DNA of 64,000 bases from JBKBKN01 sp046294625 (GTDB lineage: Bacteria > Bacteroidota > Bacteroidia > M30B66), in NCBI GenBank assembly GCA_046294625.1, contig JBKBKN010000003.1:1-64000 (forward strand), given 5' to 3'. Shown here in pieces: positions 18,187-25,773 of this stretch; positions within the stretch are counted from its first letter, which is position 1, and every line of letters begins with the position of its first letter. The notes below the pieces were generated by a model. The model was not told the DNA's origin. It searched no databases and saw only the letters and a program-made list of their open reading frames with translations. Position numbers and translations under genes: made by a program.

Positions 18187-19117
18187 TTACTTCGAGTACA
18201 AAATCCTTATAATCCTTTGCTGGAATGATGCTTCTGTTGGTGCGATAAGACAGCACACTAAATACCATAAACAAGCCAATAAAAAATGCCTGAAAAAAGA
18301 TAATTGACAATGCCAAAATGGTTACACTGGCCCAACCCGGAATAGCAACGTGTGTGATAAACTTCATCGTCAATACTACCAGAACGCCGGAAATGGTAAA
18401 CAAAATCAAAAAGATGGTTAGAAACAACAGCCGCACAGCCATCTGATCCATATAAATGGATACGGCACTAAGTCCATGAAGCACCAAATTCGTAAAATTC
18501 ATTTTAGATTGTCCGAAATATCTTTTACCTCTCTCCGAATCTACTGTTGTGTATGGTAGTCGAGATCGAATGACAGCGCCTGAGTAATGATTCCAAATTT
18601 CAGAGACATGAACAATTTTTTGAATGTACTTTGATGGAATCACACTAAAATTTCCGAAATAAATGCTTTGTCCGGTGAGAAGCTTAAAAACCAATTTGTA
18701 AATTTTATAGAAAAACTTAAAAAGCGTTGATTCACTTCGTTTTGATCTTTTGGCAAAAACAATTTGCTTGGATATTTCAGATTTATCAATTAAGCGAATA
18801 ACATCTTCCGGTTTATCCTCGCCATCGGAGTCCATTACAATAAAAAAATCAAATTCTTTAAGATTAAAAGCTGCATAGGAAAGTCCAACCGCTATTGCTT
18901 TTTGATGACCCACATTCCTATTAAGTGATATCAGTTTCACATTAGCCTTCGCATTTTCTACAATTACTTCTTGCGATGAACAATCATCAACTGCCACAAA
19001 CAGAATCCGGTCAAATGAAAACTTTTCTGCAAGAAGCGCTGTGGTATTATCTACTAGTTTATTGTAGGATTCCCAGTCATTAAATACCGGTGTTATGATT
19101 GCTACGCTTGCTGACAT
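18167..19117 (-). CDS. GT2 polyprenyl-type glycosyltransferase (GtrB/DPM1-like)
   Basis: The first 230 residues are a GT-A domain beginning VAIITPVFNDWESY, with VDDCSS and the metal-binding IVMDSDGEDKP. Two strong hydrophobic helices at about 235-260 and 265-290 end the protein, the layout of GtrB/DPM1 enzymes that load a sugar onto undecaprenyl phosphate. Its divergent neighbour at 19255 is a GT39-like membrane glycosyltransferase that would use exactly such a lipid-linked sugar, so the two may act in series to decorate glycans or proteins outside the cell. That pairing is inference from adjacency. Confidence 0.85.
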   Translation of the reverse strand: MSASVAIITPVFNDWESYNKLVDNTTALLAEKFSFDRILFVAVDDCSSQEVIVENAKANVKLISLNRNVGHQKAIAVGLSYAAFNLKEFDFFIVMDSDGEDKPEDVIRLIDKSEISKQIVFAKRSKRSESTLFKFFYKIYKLVFKLLTGQSIYFGNFSVIPSKYIQKIVHVSEIWNHYSGAVIRSRLPYTTVDSERGKRYFGQSKMNFTNLVLHGLSAVSIYMDQMAVRLLFLTIFLILFTISGVLVVLTMKFITHVAIPGWASVTILALSIIFFQAFFIGLFMVFSVLSYRTNRSIIPAKDYKDFVLEVIDYARK

Positions 19118-19188
19118 TATTTTTTTCTAATCGGAAGCAATGATAATAAAATACAAATTAGAAAATCTACATATGTTTATTTTAGATG

Positions 19189-19196
19189 TACTTTTG
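19189..19196 (+). promoter_or_regulatory. Candidate -7 box for the GT39-like gene
   Basis: TACTTTTG fits TAnnTTTG. A transcript starting about 7 nt later could not include an ATG at 19186, which favours the ATG at 19255 as the start of the gene. No clear -33 element is seen. Confidence 0.35.
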
Positions 19197-19254
19197 GAAG
19201 CCGTTTGAGACTACAACATCATTCGTAATTATCCAAAACCCTATCCTTGCAATA

Positions 19255-20706
19255 ATGCAAAGTTTCAAAATCCTGAACTTCAAAAAGCCTTTAATTCAAA
19301 TTATTTCTTTGGGAGCCTTACTTAGACTTCTTTTCAATTTGTTTATCGCGAAATACTATTTTGGAACAGATAATTTTTATTTGGGCGGAGATACCATGGC
19401 CTGGGGCAGCATGTTTGAAAACCTTTGGAATCATGGGGTTTATGTATATGGGAACGTAGCGGAGGCTCATGAATATGGTTATTTCTTTCGTATGCCGGGT
19501 TATTCATTCTTTCTTGGTTTTTTTTGGTTGCTGTGCGGGCAAAACTGGGAAATGGCTATTCCAATGGCAGGGTGGTTTCAAACCATTATGGATATTTTTA
19601 ACATATATCTGGTTTACAGAATTAGCCTATTAATCTTTAAGCACAAGGGAGTAGCCCATTTCACTGCACTAATCTATGCATGCTACCCATTTGTGATTGT
19701 ATGGAATCCGCACACACATTCCGAAATCGTCGGTATCACCTTCGGTTTGCTGGCTGTTTTGTTTTTTTTGAAAGGAGATTCGAGAAACTATTTAATCAGT
19801 GGAATCATGCTGGCTATCGCTTCTTTCATGCGCCCACAATACCTGTTTCTTGCACCTATCTTTGGCTTATTATTGATTTTGCTACAAAAATCTGATGTGA
19901 AGACATTGATGAAAAATGCAACACTTTTAGGTTTAGGTTTTGCGCTGATTTATGGCCCATGGCCAATGAGAAATTATTTCAACTACGGTAAACTTATTGT
20001 AACGCAAGATTTGAGAGGCGCTCCACATTGGGATGTAGACGTGATTAATTTCATGCAATACATCTACTCTGTTAAAACAGAGTGGGAACCCCAAATGAGC
20101 CAGATTTTAGGCCAATCAGATGTTGAAATCCCAAAGATCATACTAAACCACCCAAATGAAGCTGCCGAATTGAAAGTACTATTTGAAAAAGCCAAATCTT
20201 GCTCGAGGGGCTTCAGCTACTGGAAAACAGCTCAAAGAAAATATCAAAAAGAACGCGGATGCACTGATGAAGTAGCGATGGGTTTTAAGGAGCTCAGGGC
20301 TAGACATATAAAAATGTTTCCTTTAAACTATTACATAATATTGCCCCTGCAAAACCTTAAAAAAGCACTTTTAAAATCCAGTCTTAGTGGGGAAAAGACA
20401 ACAATTAAAAAACTGGCTTCTTCACTTTTCATTATTCGAACATTGCTTATTTTATTGGGCATTGCAGGACTCATTTTAATGATGAGAAACAAGGTAAATC
20501 TTCCAGTAGTACTAATGATTGGGGTATTTTTTATTACGATTTACCTTTTTTTATGTGCCGGAACAAGTCCTCAAATGAGAAACATAGAAGTTCGTTATTT
20601 TCTGCAGGCTGATATATTTCTGTTATTCCCCGCTGCATGGATGCTATTTCATCTGATAAGAAAAATCTTCCCTAAGAAATTCAATTGGGATTCAACCTTA
20701 AACTAA
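19255..20706 (+). CDS. GT39/ArnT-like membrane glycosyltransferase
   Basis: The protein begins MQSFKILNFKKPLIQ and has about ten to twelve hydrophobic helices, with a long extracytoplasmic loop (about residues 255-370). The first loop carries LGGDTMAWGSMFENL, with an aspartate where PMT/ArnT enzymes have the catalytic one, and then FRMPGYSFFLGFF, the usual PGYP-like motif. Such enzymes move a sugar from a polyprenyl phosphate to a lipid, protein or glycan outside the membrane. An in-frame ATG at 19186 would add 23 residues, but a candidate promoter overlaps it. It is divergent from the GtrB-like gene, its probable donor-making partner. Confidence 0.78.
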   Translation: MQSFKILNFKKPLIQIISLGALLRLLFNLFIAKYYFGTDNFYLGGDTMAWGSMFENLWNHGVYVYGNVAEAHEYGYFFRMPGYSFFLGFFWLLCGQNWEMAIPMAGWFQTIMDIFNIYLVYRISLLIFKHKGVAHFTALIYACYPFVIVWNPHTHSEIVGITFGLLAVLFFLKGDSRNYLISGIMLAIASFMRPQYLFLAPIFGLLLILLQKSDVKTLMKNATLLGLGFALIYGPWPMRNYFNYGKLIVTQDLRGAPHWDVDVINFMQYIYSVKTEWEPQMSQILGQSDVEIPKIILNHPNEAAELKVLFEKAKSCSRGFSYWKTAQRKYQKERGCTDEVAMGFKELRARHIKMFPLNYYIILPLQNLKKALLKSSLSGEKTTIKKLASSLFIIRTLLILLGIAGLILMMRNKVNLPVVLMIGVFFITIYLFLCAGTSPQMRNIEVRYFLQADIFLLFPAAWMLFHLIRKIFPKKFNWDSTLN

Positions 20707-20712
20707 TCAACG

Positions 20713-21189
20713 TTACTCTTCTTCAGGTGGCGGTAGCCCTCTTTCGCGCATGCGCTTCATCAATTGCATCCTAAATTTTTGTTCCGCTTCATAAAGCTGT
20801 GCCACCTTGCGAGCGGGCAACACTTTTCGGATTTGCTGGTGATTGTCGCGCATTAAGGTACTTTGTCGCTCCATAAGCTTCAATTCATCTGCAAAACTGT
20901 CATCCAGCTCTTTATCAGATAATTTATCCAGATTTTGATTTCGGTTCTTGCGTGTTTTTCTGAGATCTTTTCTGATTTGCTCCAATTCATTGGTAAAATT
21001 ATTGTAAACCGGCCAAAACAGCTGCGCTTCTTCAGCGCTTAAACTCACTTGTTCGGTGATGTAAGCAATTCGCTCAGCCTTAATGCGTTCTCTCATGGCT
21101 TTATCTTCAAGTTTTCGTTCGCGTTCCATACCGCGTTGAGCCATTAAAAATCCCGGTGAGACTAGCATAAAAATAATCAACTTTTTCAT
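20713..21189 (-). CDS. Spy/CpxP-like periplasmic helical protein
   Basis: The 158-residue protein starts with a signal peptide (KKLIIFMLVSPGFLMAQ) and is then entirely charged helix. ITEQVSLSAEEAQLFWPVYN is the usual Bacteroidota form of the Spy/LTXXQ-like repeat, in which the helix hairpin acts as an envelope chaperone or stress sensor. It is the last gene of a trio with an anti-sigma-like membrane protein and an ECF sigma factor (16 bp and 33 bp gaps), suggesting it is either a target or a sensor of that envelope stress response. It is convergent with the GT39-like gene with a 6-bp gap. Confidence 0.8.
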   Translation of the reverse strand: MKKLIIFMLVSPGFLMAQRGMERERKLEDKAMRERIKAERIAYITEQVSLSAEEAQLFWPVYNNFTNELEQIRKDLRKTRKNRNQNLDKLSDKELDDSFADELKLMERQSTLMRDNHQQIRKVLPARKVAQLYEAEQKFRMQLMKRMRERGLPPPEEE

Positions 21190-21204
21190 TGTTCGATATT
21201 TAAT

Positions 21205-21657
21205 TTATTGATAATCATATAATTCCCACCCCAATTCCTCATCAATCAAATTCATCCATTCATCATTTTCGTCTTGATGGACGGCTAAGTAGGAAGGAGT
21301 TTCATCGTCAAGCAATGCATAATAGAAAGCGGAAGCTAATTCGGCTTCATCTGACTCATCGAAATCGAGATAATACTCCAAGGAGAGATGCTGTTGAAAT
21401 GGATCTGAGTTAAAATCATCTTTATTGATAAAAAGCTGAAAACCTAATACAAGTATGATCAACGAAACTGCCGCTGCAAACATTGGTTTGAGTATGTATA
21501 GATGGGCATTTGTATCTTTTTCTATAGAAAGCTGAAGCCGGTTTTGAATTCTTGAAGGCATCTCTTCAAAATAGCCATCCGGCACCTGAAATGGTGACCT
21601 TTGATAATCCCCATCACCTGCTTCAAATTTTTTATTTATGTTATGAATGTCCTTCAT
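21205..21657 (-). CDS. Putative anti-sigma factor, single-pass membrane protein
   Basis: This 150-residue protein has a soluble N-terminal part of about 55 residues containing PFQVPDGYFEEMPSRIQNRL, a segment commonly seen in small Bacteroidota proteins encoded after ECF sigma genes. One hydrophobic helix follows (about residues 58-78) and then a strongly acidic periplasmic tail (about 22 acidic residues). It lacks a recognisable zinc anti-sigma motif. Role as the partner of the sigma factor encoded 33 bp upstream is inferred from topology and position. Confidence 0.65.
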   Translation of the reverse strand: MKDIHNINKKFEAGDGDYQRSPFQVPDGYFEEMPSRIQNRLQLSIEKDTNAHLYILKPMFAAAVSLIILVLGFQLFINKDDFNSDPFQQHLSLEYYLDFDESDEAELASAFYYALLDDETPSYLAVHQDENDEWMNLIDEELGWELYDYQ

Positions 21658-21690
21658 ACTACTTGATTGACCTTACTCGGATACAATGGT

Positions 21691-22239
21691 TTAATGCTGA
21701 AGCATAAATTCTTCAATTTTCTTCACTGCATGGTGATACGACGCCTTAAGCGCACCAACTGATGTTCCCAAAATTTCTGAGATTTCTTCATACTTCAAGT
21801 CATCGAAATACTTCATATTGAAAACGAGTCGCTGCTTTGTAGGCAAGGTTAAAAGCGCTTGCTGCAGTTTCATCTGTATTCTATCCCCACTAATTTGATT
21901 TCCAGTTTCAAGATGATAGCTTAATTCCTTTTCAACATCTACAATGGGGAGAAAAAAACGCTTTCGCTTTTGATTTAGAAAGGTGATGCATTCATTCGTT
22001 GCAATGCGATAAAGCCAAGTAAAGAGTTTGGAATCTTCTCTAAAAGCGTTCAGACCTTTGAAAGCCTTTATGAATGTATTTTGTAGCAGATCATCAGCAT
22101 CATCATGCACGATCACCATTTTACGTATATGATGATAGAGTCTTTCCTGATGTTTAATTATGATCAGGTTAAAGGCATAGTTTCTTTGTAGTGGGTCAGC
22201 AAATAGTCTGATTAATTCTTCATCACTATATTCCTGCAT
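21691..22239 (-). CDS. ECF-family RNA polymerase sigma factor
   Basis: The 182-residue protein has sigma region 2 (DADDLLQNTFIKAFKGLNAF and then WLYRIATNECITFL), which binds core polymerase and the -10 element, and region 4 (LPTKQRLVFNMKYFDDLKYEEIS, then the GTSVGALKASYHHAVKKI helix-turn-helix) for the -35 element. It starts the stress-response trio with the membrane partner and Spy-like protein. It begins 31 bp after the stop of the transketolase C-terminal gene, so read-through from that operon is possible. Confidence 0.92.
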   Translation of the reverse strand: MQEYSDEELIRLFADPLQRNYAFNLIIIKHQERLYHHIRKMVIVHDDADDLLQNTFIKAFKGLNAFREDSKLFTWLYRIATNECITFLNQKRKRFFLPIVDVEKELSYHLETGNQISGDRIQMKLQQALLTLPTKQRLVFNMKYFDDLKYEEISEILGTSVGALKASYHHAVKKIEEFMLQH

Positions 22240-22270
22240 AATCGGCTTTTTTGAAGCGGCAGGATTTGCT

Positions 22271-23224
22271 TTATTTTCGACTTATTGCTTTGCGCGCAGC
22301 AGCGATAATATCCGGCACATCCAAACCATATTTTTTCATCAATTCTTCCGGTGTACCGCTTTCGCCAAAGGTATCATTAACAGCAACAAACTCGAGCGGA
22401 GCGGGACGATTTGCAGCCAATACCCCAGCAATGCTTTCGCCCAATCCTCCAAATCGCTGATGTTCTTCAGCACTTACCGCACAACCGGTCTTAGAAACCG
22501 AAGCTATGACTGCTGCTTCGTCTAATGGTTTAATGGTGTGAATATTTATTATTTCCGCATAAATTCCTTCCCTTTCCAATGCTTCGCAAGCCATTAAAGC
22601 TTTCCAGACCATGTGGCCTGTTGCAAAAATACTCACGTCTTTGCCTTCATTTAGAAGAAGTGATTTGCCAATCTCAAATTTTTGGTCGGCAGGTGTGAAA
22701 TTAGGCACTTTGGGACGCCCAAATCTAAGATATACCGGTCCTTGATGTGCTGCGATCGCAAGCGTAGCGGCTTTGGTTTGATTAAAATCACAAGGGTTTA
22801 TCACCACCATATGAGGAAGCATTTTCATCATCCCGACATCTTCCAAAATCTGATGCGTCGCGCCATCTTCACCTAAGGTTAGTCCGGCATGAGAAGCACA
22901 TATTTTTACATTCTTTCCGGAATAGGCAATTGATTGACGTATCTGATCGTATACTCTCCCGGTTGAAAAATTAGCAAATGTTCCCGTGAATGGTATCTTT
23001 CCCCCAATGGTCATACCCGCTGCTATTCCCATCATGTTAGCTTCTGCAATCCCTACCTGAAAGAAACGGTCAGGAAATGCTTTTTCAAAGGCGTCCATTT
23101 TAAGTGATCCGGTTAGATCAGCACACAAGGCCACCACATTGGGATTAGTTTTACCTAATTCGAGCAACCCTGCTCCGAATCCTGAACGCGTGTCTTGCTC
23201 ATCTGTGTAAGTAAATTTGCTCAT
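22271..23224 (-). CDS. Transketolase, C-terminal subunit
   Basis: This 317-residue protein is the pyrimidine-binding and C-terminal half of transketolase, separate from the N-terminal half, as in archaea and many Bacteroidota. FQVGIAEANMMGIAAGM contains the glutamate that activates thiamine diphosphate. FANFSTGRVYDQIRQSIAY, SHAGLTLGEDGATHQ and YLRFGRPKVP are typical. With the other half (24682-25527) it would transfer two-carbon ketol units in the pentose phosphate pathway. The two halves are separated by a von Willebrand A gene that ends 5 bp upstream of this start. Confidence 0.9.
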   Translation of the reverse strand: MSKFTYTDEQDTRSGFGAGLLELGKTNPNVVALCADLTGSLKMDAFEKAFPDRFFQVGIAEANMMGIAAGMTIGGKIPFTGTFANFSTGRVYDQIRQSIAYSGKNVKICASHAGLTLGEDGATHQILEDVGMMKMLPHMVVINPCDFNQTKAATLAIAAHQGPVYLRFGRPKVPNFTPADQKFEIGKSLLLNEGKDVSIFATGHMVWKALMACEALEREGIYAEIINIHTIKPLDEAAVIASVSKTGCAVSAEEHQRFGGLGESIAGVLAANRPAPLEFVAVNDTFGESGTPEELMKKYGLDVPDIIAAARKAISRK

Positions 23225-23229
23225 TATTT

Positions 23230-24600
23230 CTATTTTAAAACTACTTGTTGAGAGCTACCTGCTACAACAGTAAATGATTTTTCTATGGTAAATAAAGTTT
23301 CTTTGGCATTCTTAGGTCTGAAGACTACCTTGTAATTTCCGGGTTGCAATTTAATCATATCCTGCAAGGACTGTTCGCTAAGATTGCATACCCATTTCCA
23401 AGAACGCTTTTCTTCAATAAGTATGCTGGAATAACCAAATGCCCCCATTTGAAAGCTAACAATTCCCGGTTCGTCTATTTTAACAGCTGTTGTATGACTT
23501 TGAGCGATGTTCACATTGTTCACATAAGTTCTGGGCAGAGTGAGAATCTCAACATCATAGTTTCCCGTAATCATTTTCGTAACTTCCTTACTCGTGGCAA
23601 CGTGCAGTGTTTTATTTTCGCCTGACTTTCGGATGATATAGGTCAAATCTTTGATTTTATCACTTTCCCCGGCCTGAATTTTTAAAAAACCTTGTGGCAC
23701 ATCAATCGGAATAATGGTGTGCTTGCCGGGGTTGAGTTGAATATCATTTTTTTCAACTTCAGGGATCGTGTGAACGGTAACTCGGTATTTGATAAATGGG
23801 TCAATACGCAAGGTGTCAGGTAAGCCGCGGTTATTCATGGTGTGCATAAAATGATGCTTCACCTGTCCGGTTTGCTGATCATAAATGGTCATAGCTACAT
23901 CGGTTTCAGTAGGTCTGCCATTTTTGTCCAACAAATTAATCTGACAAGTGGAAACGTTCAATATCTGGGTGATGATAATGTTAAGCACTTGCGAAAAACC
24001 GTTTTCAGTTGCAGCATCATAATAATTACCGAGACAATCGAAAGTTTTGGTAATATCTTTATCCAACTTACCTACCCCGACGATAAATGGCTTCAATATG
24101 ATGTTTTTACTTTGCAAAGCCTGAGAAATAGCACAGGGATCGCCGCCGCATTCTTCTTTCCCATCCGTGATTAGCAAAACAATATTTCGAGCCCTATTGT
24201 CGGGAAAGTCTTTGGCACATGCTTCTAATGAAAGCGCTATTGGTGTGGTGCCTCTTGGCTGCGTAGTATTGATTTTATTCTTAATCAAGTGCGCATTATC
24301 CCGACTGAAAGGCACTTCCAGTTTGGTATCGTCGCAGTCCTGAGGCGGAAAATTTTTCTGATGTCCATAAGCTCTCAAAGCCAATTGCACATTGGGTACT
24401 TTTGAGAGACTATCCACCATCTTATTGGTTAACCTGCGTGCAATATTTATTTTGCTGTCGGTTTCCCAAAGTCCATACATGCTATTGGAAAAATCGAAAA
24501 TAATCAGAATTCGTGTGGGGGGTACGGTTTGCTCACCTCTACCCTGTTGTCCATGAAGCTGGAGCGATACCAACAAGCAACATGTGAAGATGTAGCGCAT
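23230..24600 (-). CDS. Secreted von Willebrand factor A domain protein
   Basis: From the ATG at 24600 the protein has a signal peptide (MRYIFTCCLLVSLQLHGQ); an ATG at 24618 is equally possible. A VWA domain follows, with a full MIDAS: DFSNS early, a threonine in PRGTTPIALS and ITDGKEE. The next 200 residues look like beta-sandwich repeats without recognised motifs, with VPQGFLKIQAG and GNYDVEIL segments resembling carboxypeptidase-regulatory-like domains. It is probably a periplasmic or surface protein that binds a partner through a divalent metal. It lies in the same operon as, and between, the two transketolase halves, with no obvious functional tie. Confidence 0.8.
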   Translation of the reverse strand: MRYIFTCCLLVSLQLHGQQGRGEQTVPPTRILIIFDFSNSMYGLWETDSKINIARRLTNKMVDSLSKVPNVQLALRAYGHQKNFPPQDCDDTKLEVPFSRDNAHLIKNKINTTQPRGTTPIALSLEACAKDFPDNRARNIVLLITDGKEECGGDPCAISQALQSKNIILKPFIVGVGKLDKDITKTFDCLGNYYDAATENGFSQVLNIIITQILNVSTCQINLLDKNGRPTETDVAMTIYDQQTGQVKHHFMHTMNNRGLPDTLRIDPFIKYRVTVHTIPEVEKNDIQLNPGKHTIIPIDVPQGFLKIQAGESDKIKDLTYIIRKSGENKTLHVATSKEVTKMITGNYDVEILTLPRTYVNNVNIAQSHTTAVKIDEPGIVSFQMGAFGYSSILIEEKRSWKWVCNLSEQSLQDMIKLQPGNYKVVFRPKNAKETLFTIEKSFTVVAGSSQQVVLK

Positions 24601-24681
24601 GAATTTCGCTTTGTGCATTAAGCTATGTACGCTTTTATTCTCCAAAGATTGTGTTTCGCTTTTTAAATTCTAAGTTGATTC

Positions 24682-25527
24682 CTAATAATCACCTAAAGTT
24701 TCGGGCATTTGAGCTAGCGCTGATGCCAACTGTGCGTCGTTTGGCGCCACACCATGCCATTTGTGACTACCCATCATAAAATCTACTCCCATGCCCATTT
24801 CTGTTTTCATCATAATGGCAATGGGCTTGCCTTTTCCGGTGAGCAATTGGGCTTTTTTCATGGTTTCTTGAATATCCTGAAAATCATGTCCATTCATATC
24901 TAAAACTTCCCATCCAAAAGCTCTGAATTTTGCATGAATATCTCCCAGACTGAGCACTTGCTCTGTGTCTCCGTCAATTTGTTTTCCGTTCAAATCGACT
25001 GTTGCAATAAGATTGTCAACTTTTTTTGCTGCTGCATACATGGCAGCTTCCCAAATTTGGCCTTCTTGTAGCTCTCCATCACCATGAAGAGAATATACCA
25101 AGTGCTTGTCTTGGTTGAGTTTTTTGGCCAATGCCGTTCCCACAGCAACAGAAAGTCCCTGACCTAATGAGCCGGAAGCTACTCTCACGCCGGGCAAACC
25201 TTCTTCAGTTGCAGGATGCCCCTGCAGCCGAGTATTGATTTTACGGAAGGTGCTCAATTCTGACACATCAAAGTGGCCTGTGCGGGCAAGCACGCTATAC
25301 CATACAGGAGAGATATGCCCATTGGAAAGAAAAAACACGTCTTCGCCAATTCCATCCATGGAGAATGGGCTGGCTTTGTATCGCATGATATTAAAATACA
25401 TCGCTACGAAAAAATCAGTGCATCCAAGTGATCCGCCGGGATGGCCTGAATTCACCGCGTGAACCATTCTAACGATGTCTCTTCTTACTTGAGAAGCAAT
25501 GGCACTTAATTCATTGATTGTCTTCAT
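24682..25527 (-). CDS. Transketolase, N-terminal subunit
   Basis: The 281-residue protein is the diphosphate-binding half of transketolase. SGHPGGSLGCTDFFVAMYF carries the substrate/cofactor histidine and GDGELQEGQIWEAA is the thiamine diphosphate-magnesium motif, followed by DLNGKQIDG. HGVAPND near the C-terminus is the expected end of this half. A strong promoter (TTTG, 20 nt, TAGGTTTG) lies 100-130 nt upstream and would drive this gene, the VWA gene and the C-terminal half as one transcript. Confidence 0.92.
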   Translation of the reverse strand: MKTINELSAIASQVRRDIVRMVHAVNSGHPGGSLGCTDFFVAMYFNIMRYKASPFSMDGIGEDVFFLSNGHISPVWYSVLARTGHFDVSELSTFRKINTRLQGHPATEEGLPGVRVASGSLGQGLSVAVGTALAKKLNQDKHLVYSLHGDGELQEGQIWEAAMYAAAKKVDNLIATVDLNGKQIDGDTEQVLSLGDIHAKFRAFGWEVLDMNGHDFQDIQETMKKAQLLTGKGKPIAIMMKTEMGMGVDFMMGSHKWHGVAPNDAQLASALAQMPETLGDY

Positions 25528-25628
25528 TTAACAAATATTTTTCTCAACAATGACGCTTGATCTTCTACAGTGAAAGGTTAAAACACTGCATCTTTCACAA
25601 TCGGATTTATGTTGAGTATTTTGAGCCG

Positions 25629-25660
25629 CAAACCTACAAACAATTGATTTGAAAGACAAA
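25629..25660 (-). promoter_or_regulatory. Promoter of the transketolase-VWA operon
   Basis: On the minus strand TTTG (25660-25657) is followed after exactly 20 nt by TAGGTTTG (25636-25629), a full match to the Bacteroidota -33/-7 consensus. The transcript should start near 25622, with a leader of about 95 nt. Confidence 0.65.
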
Positions 25661-25773
25661 GGAAAGATTAACAGGTTATCAACGATAATGTAAAGCTGCA
25701 GACTGCCATCGCTTATGCGCTAAGGAAAGTCTCAAGTTCATTGATATTGACAATTAAATACATTTGCATCTGT

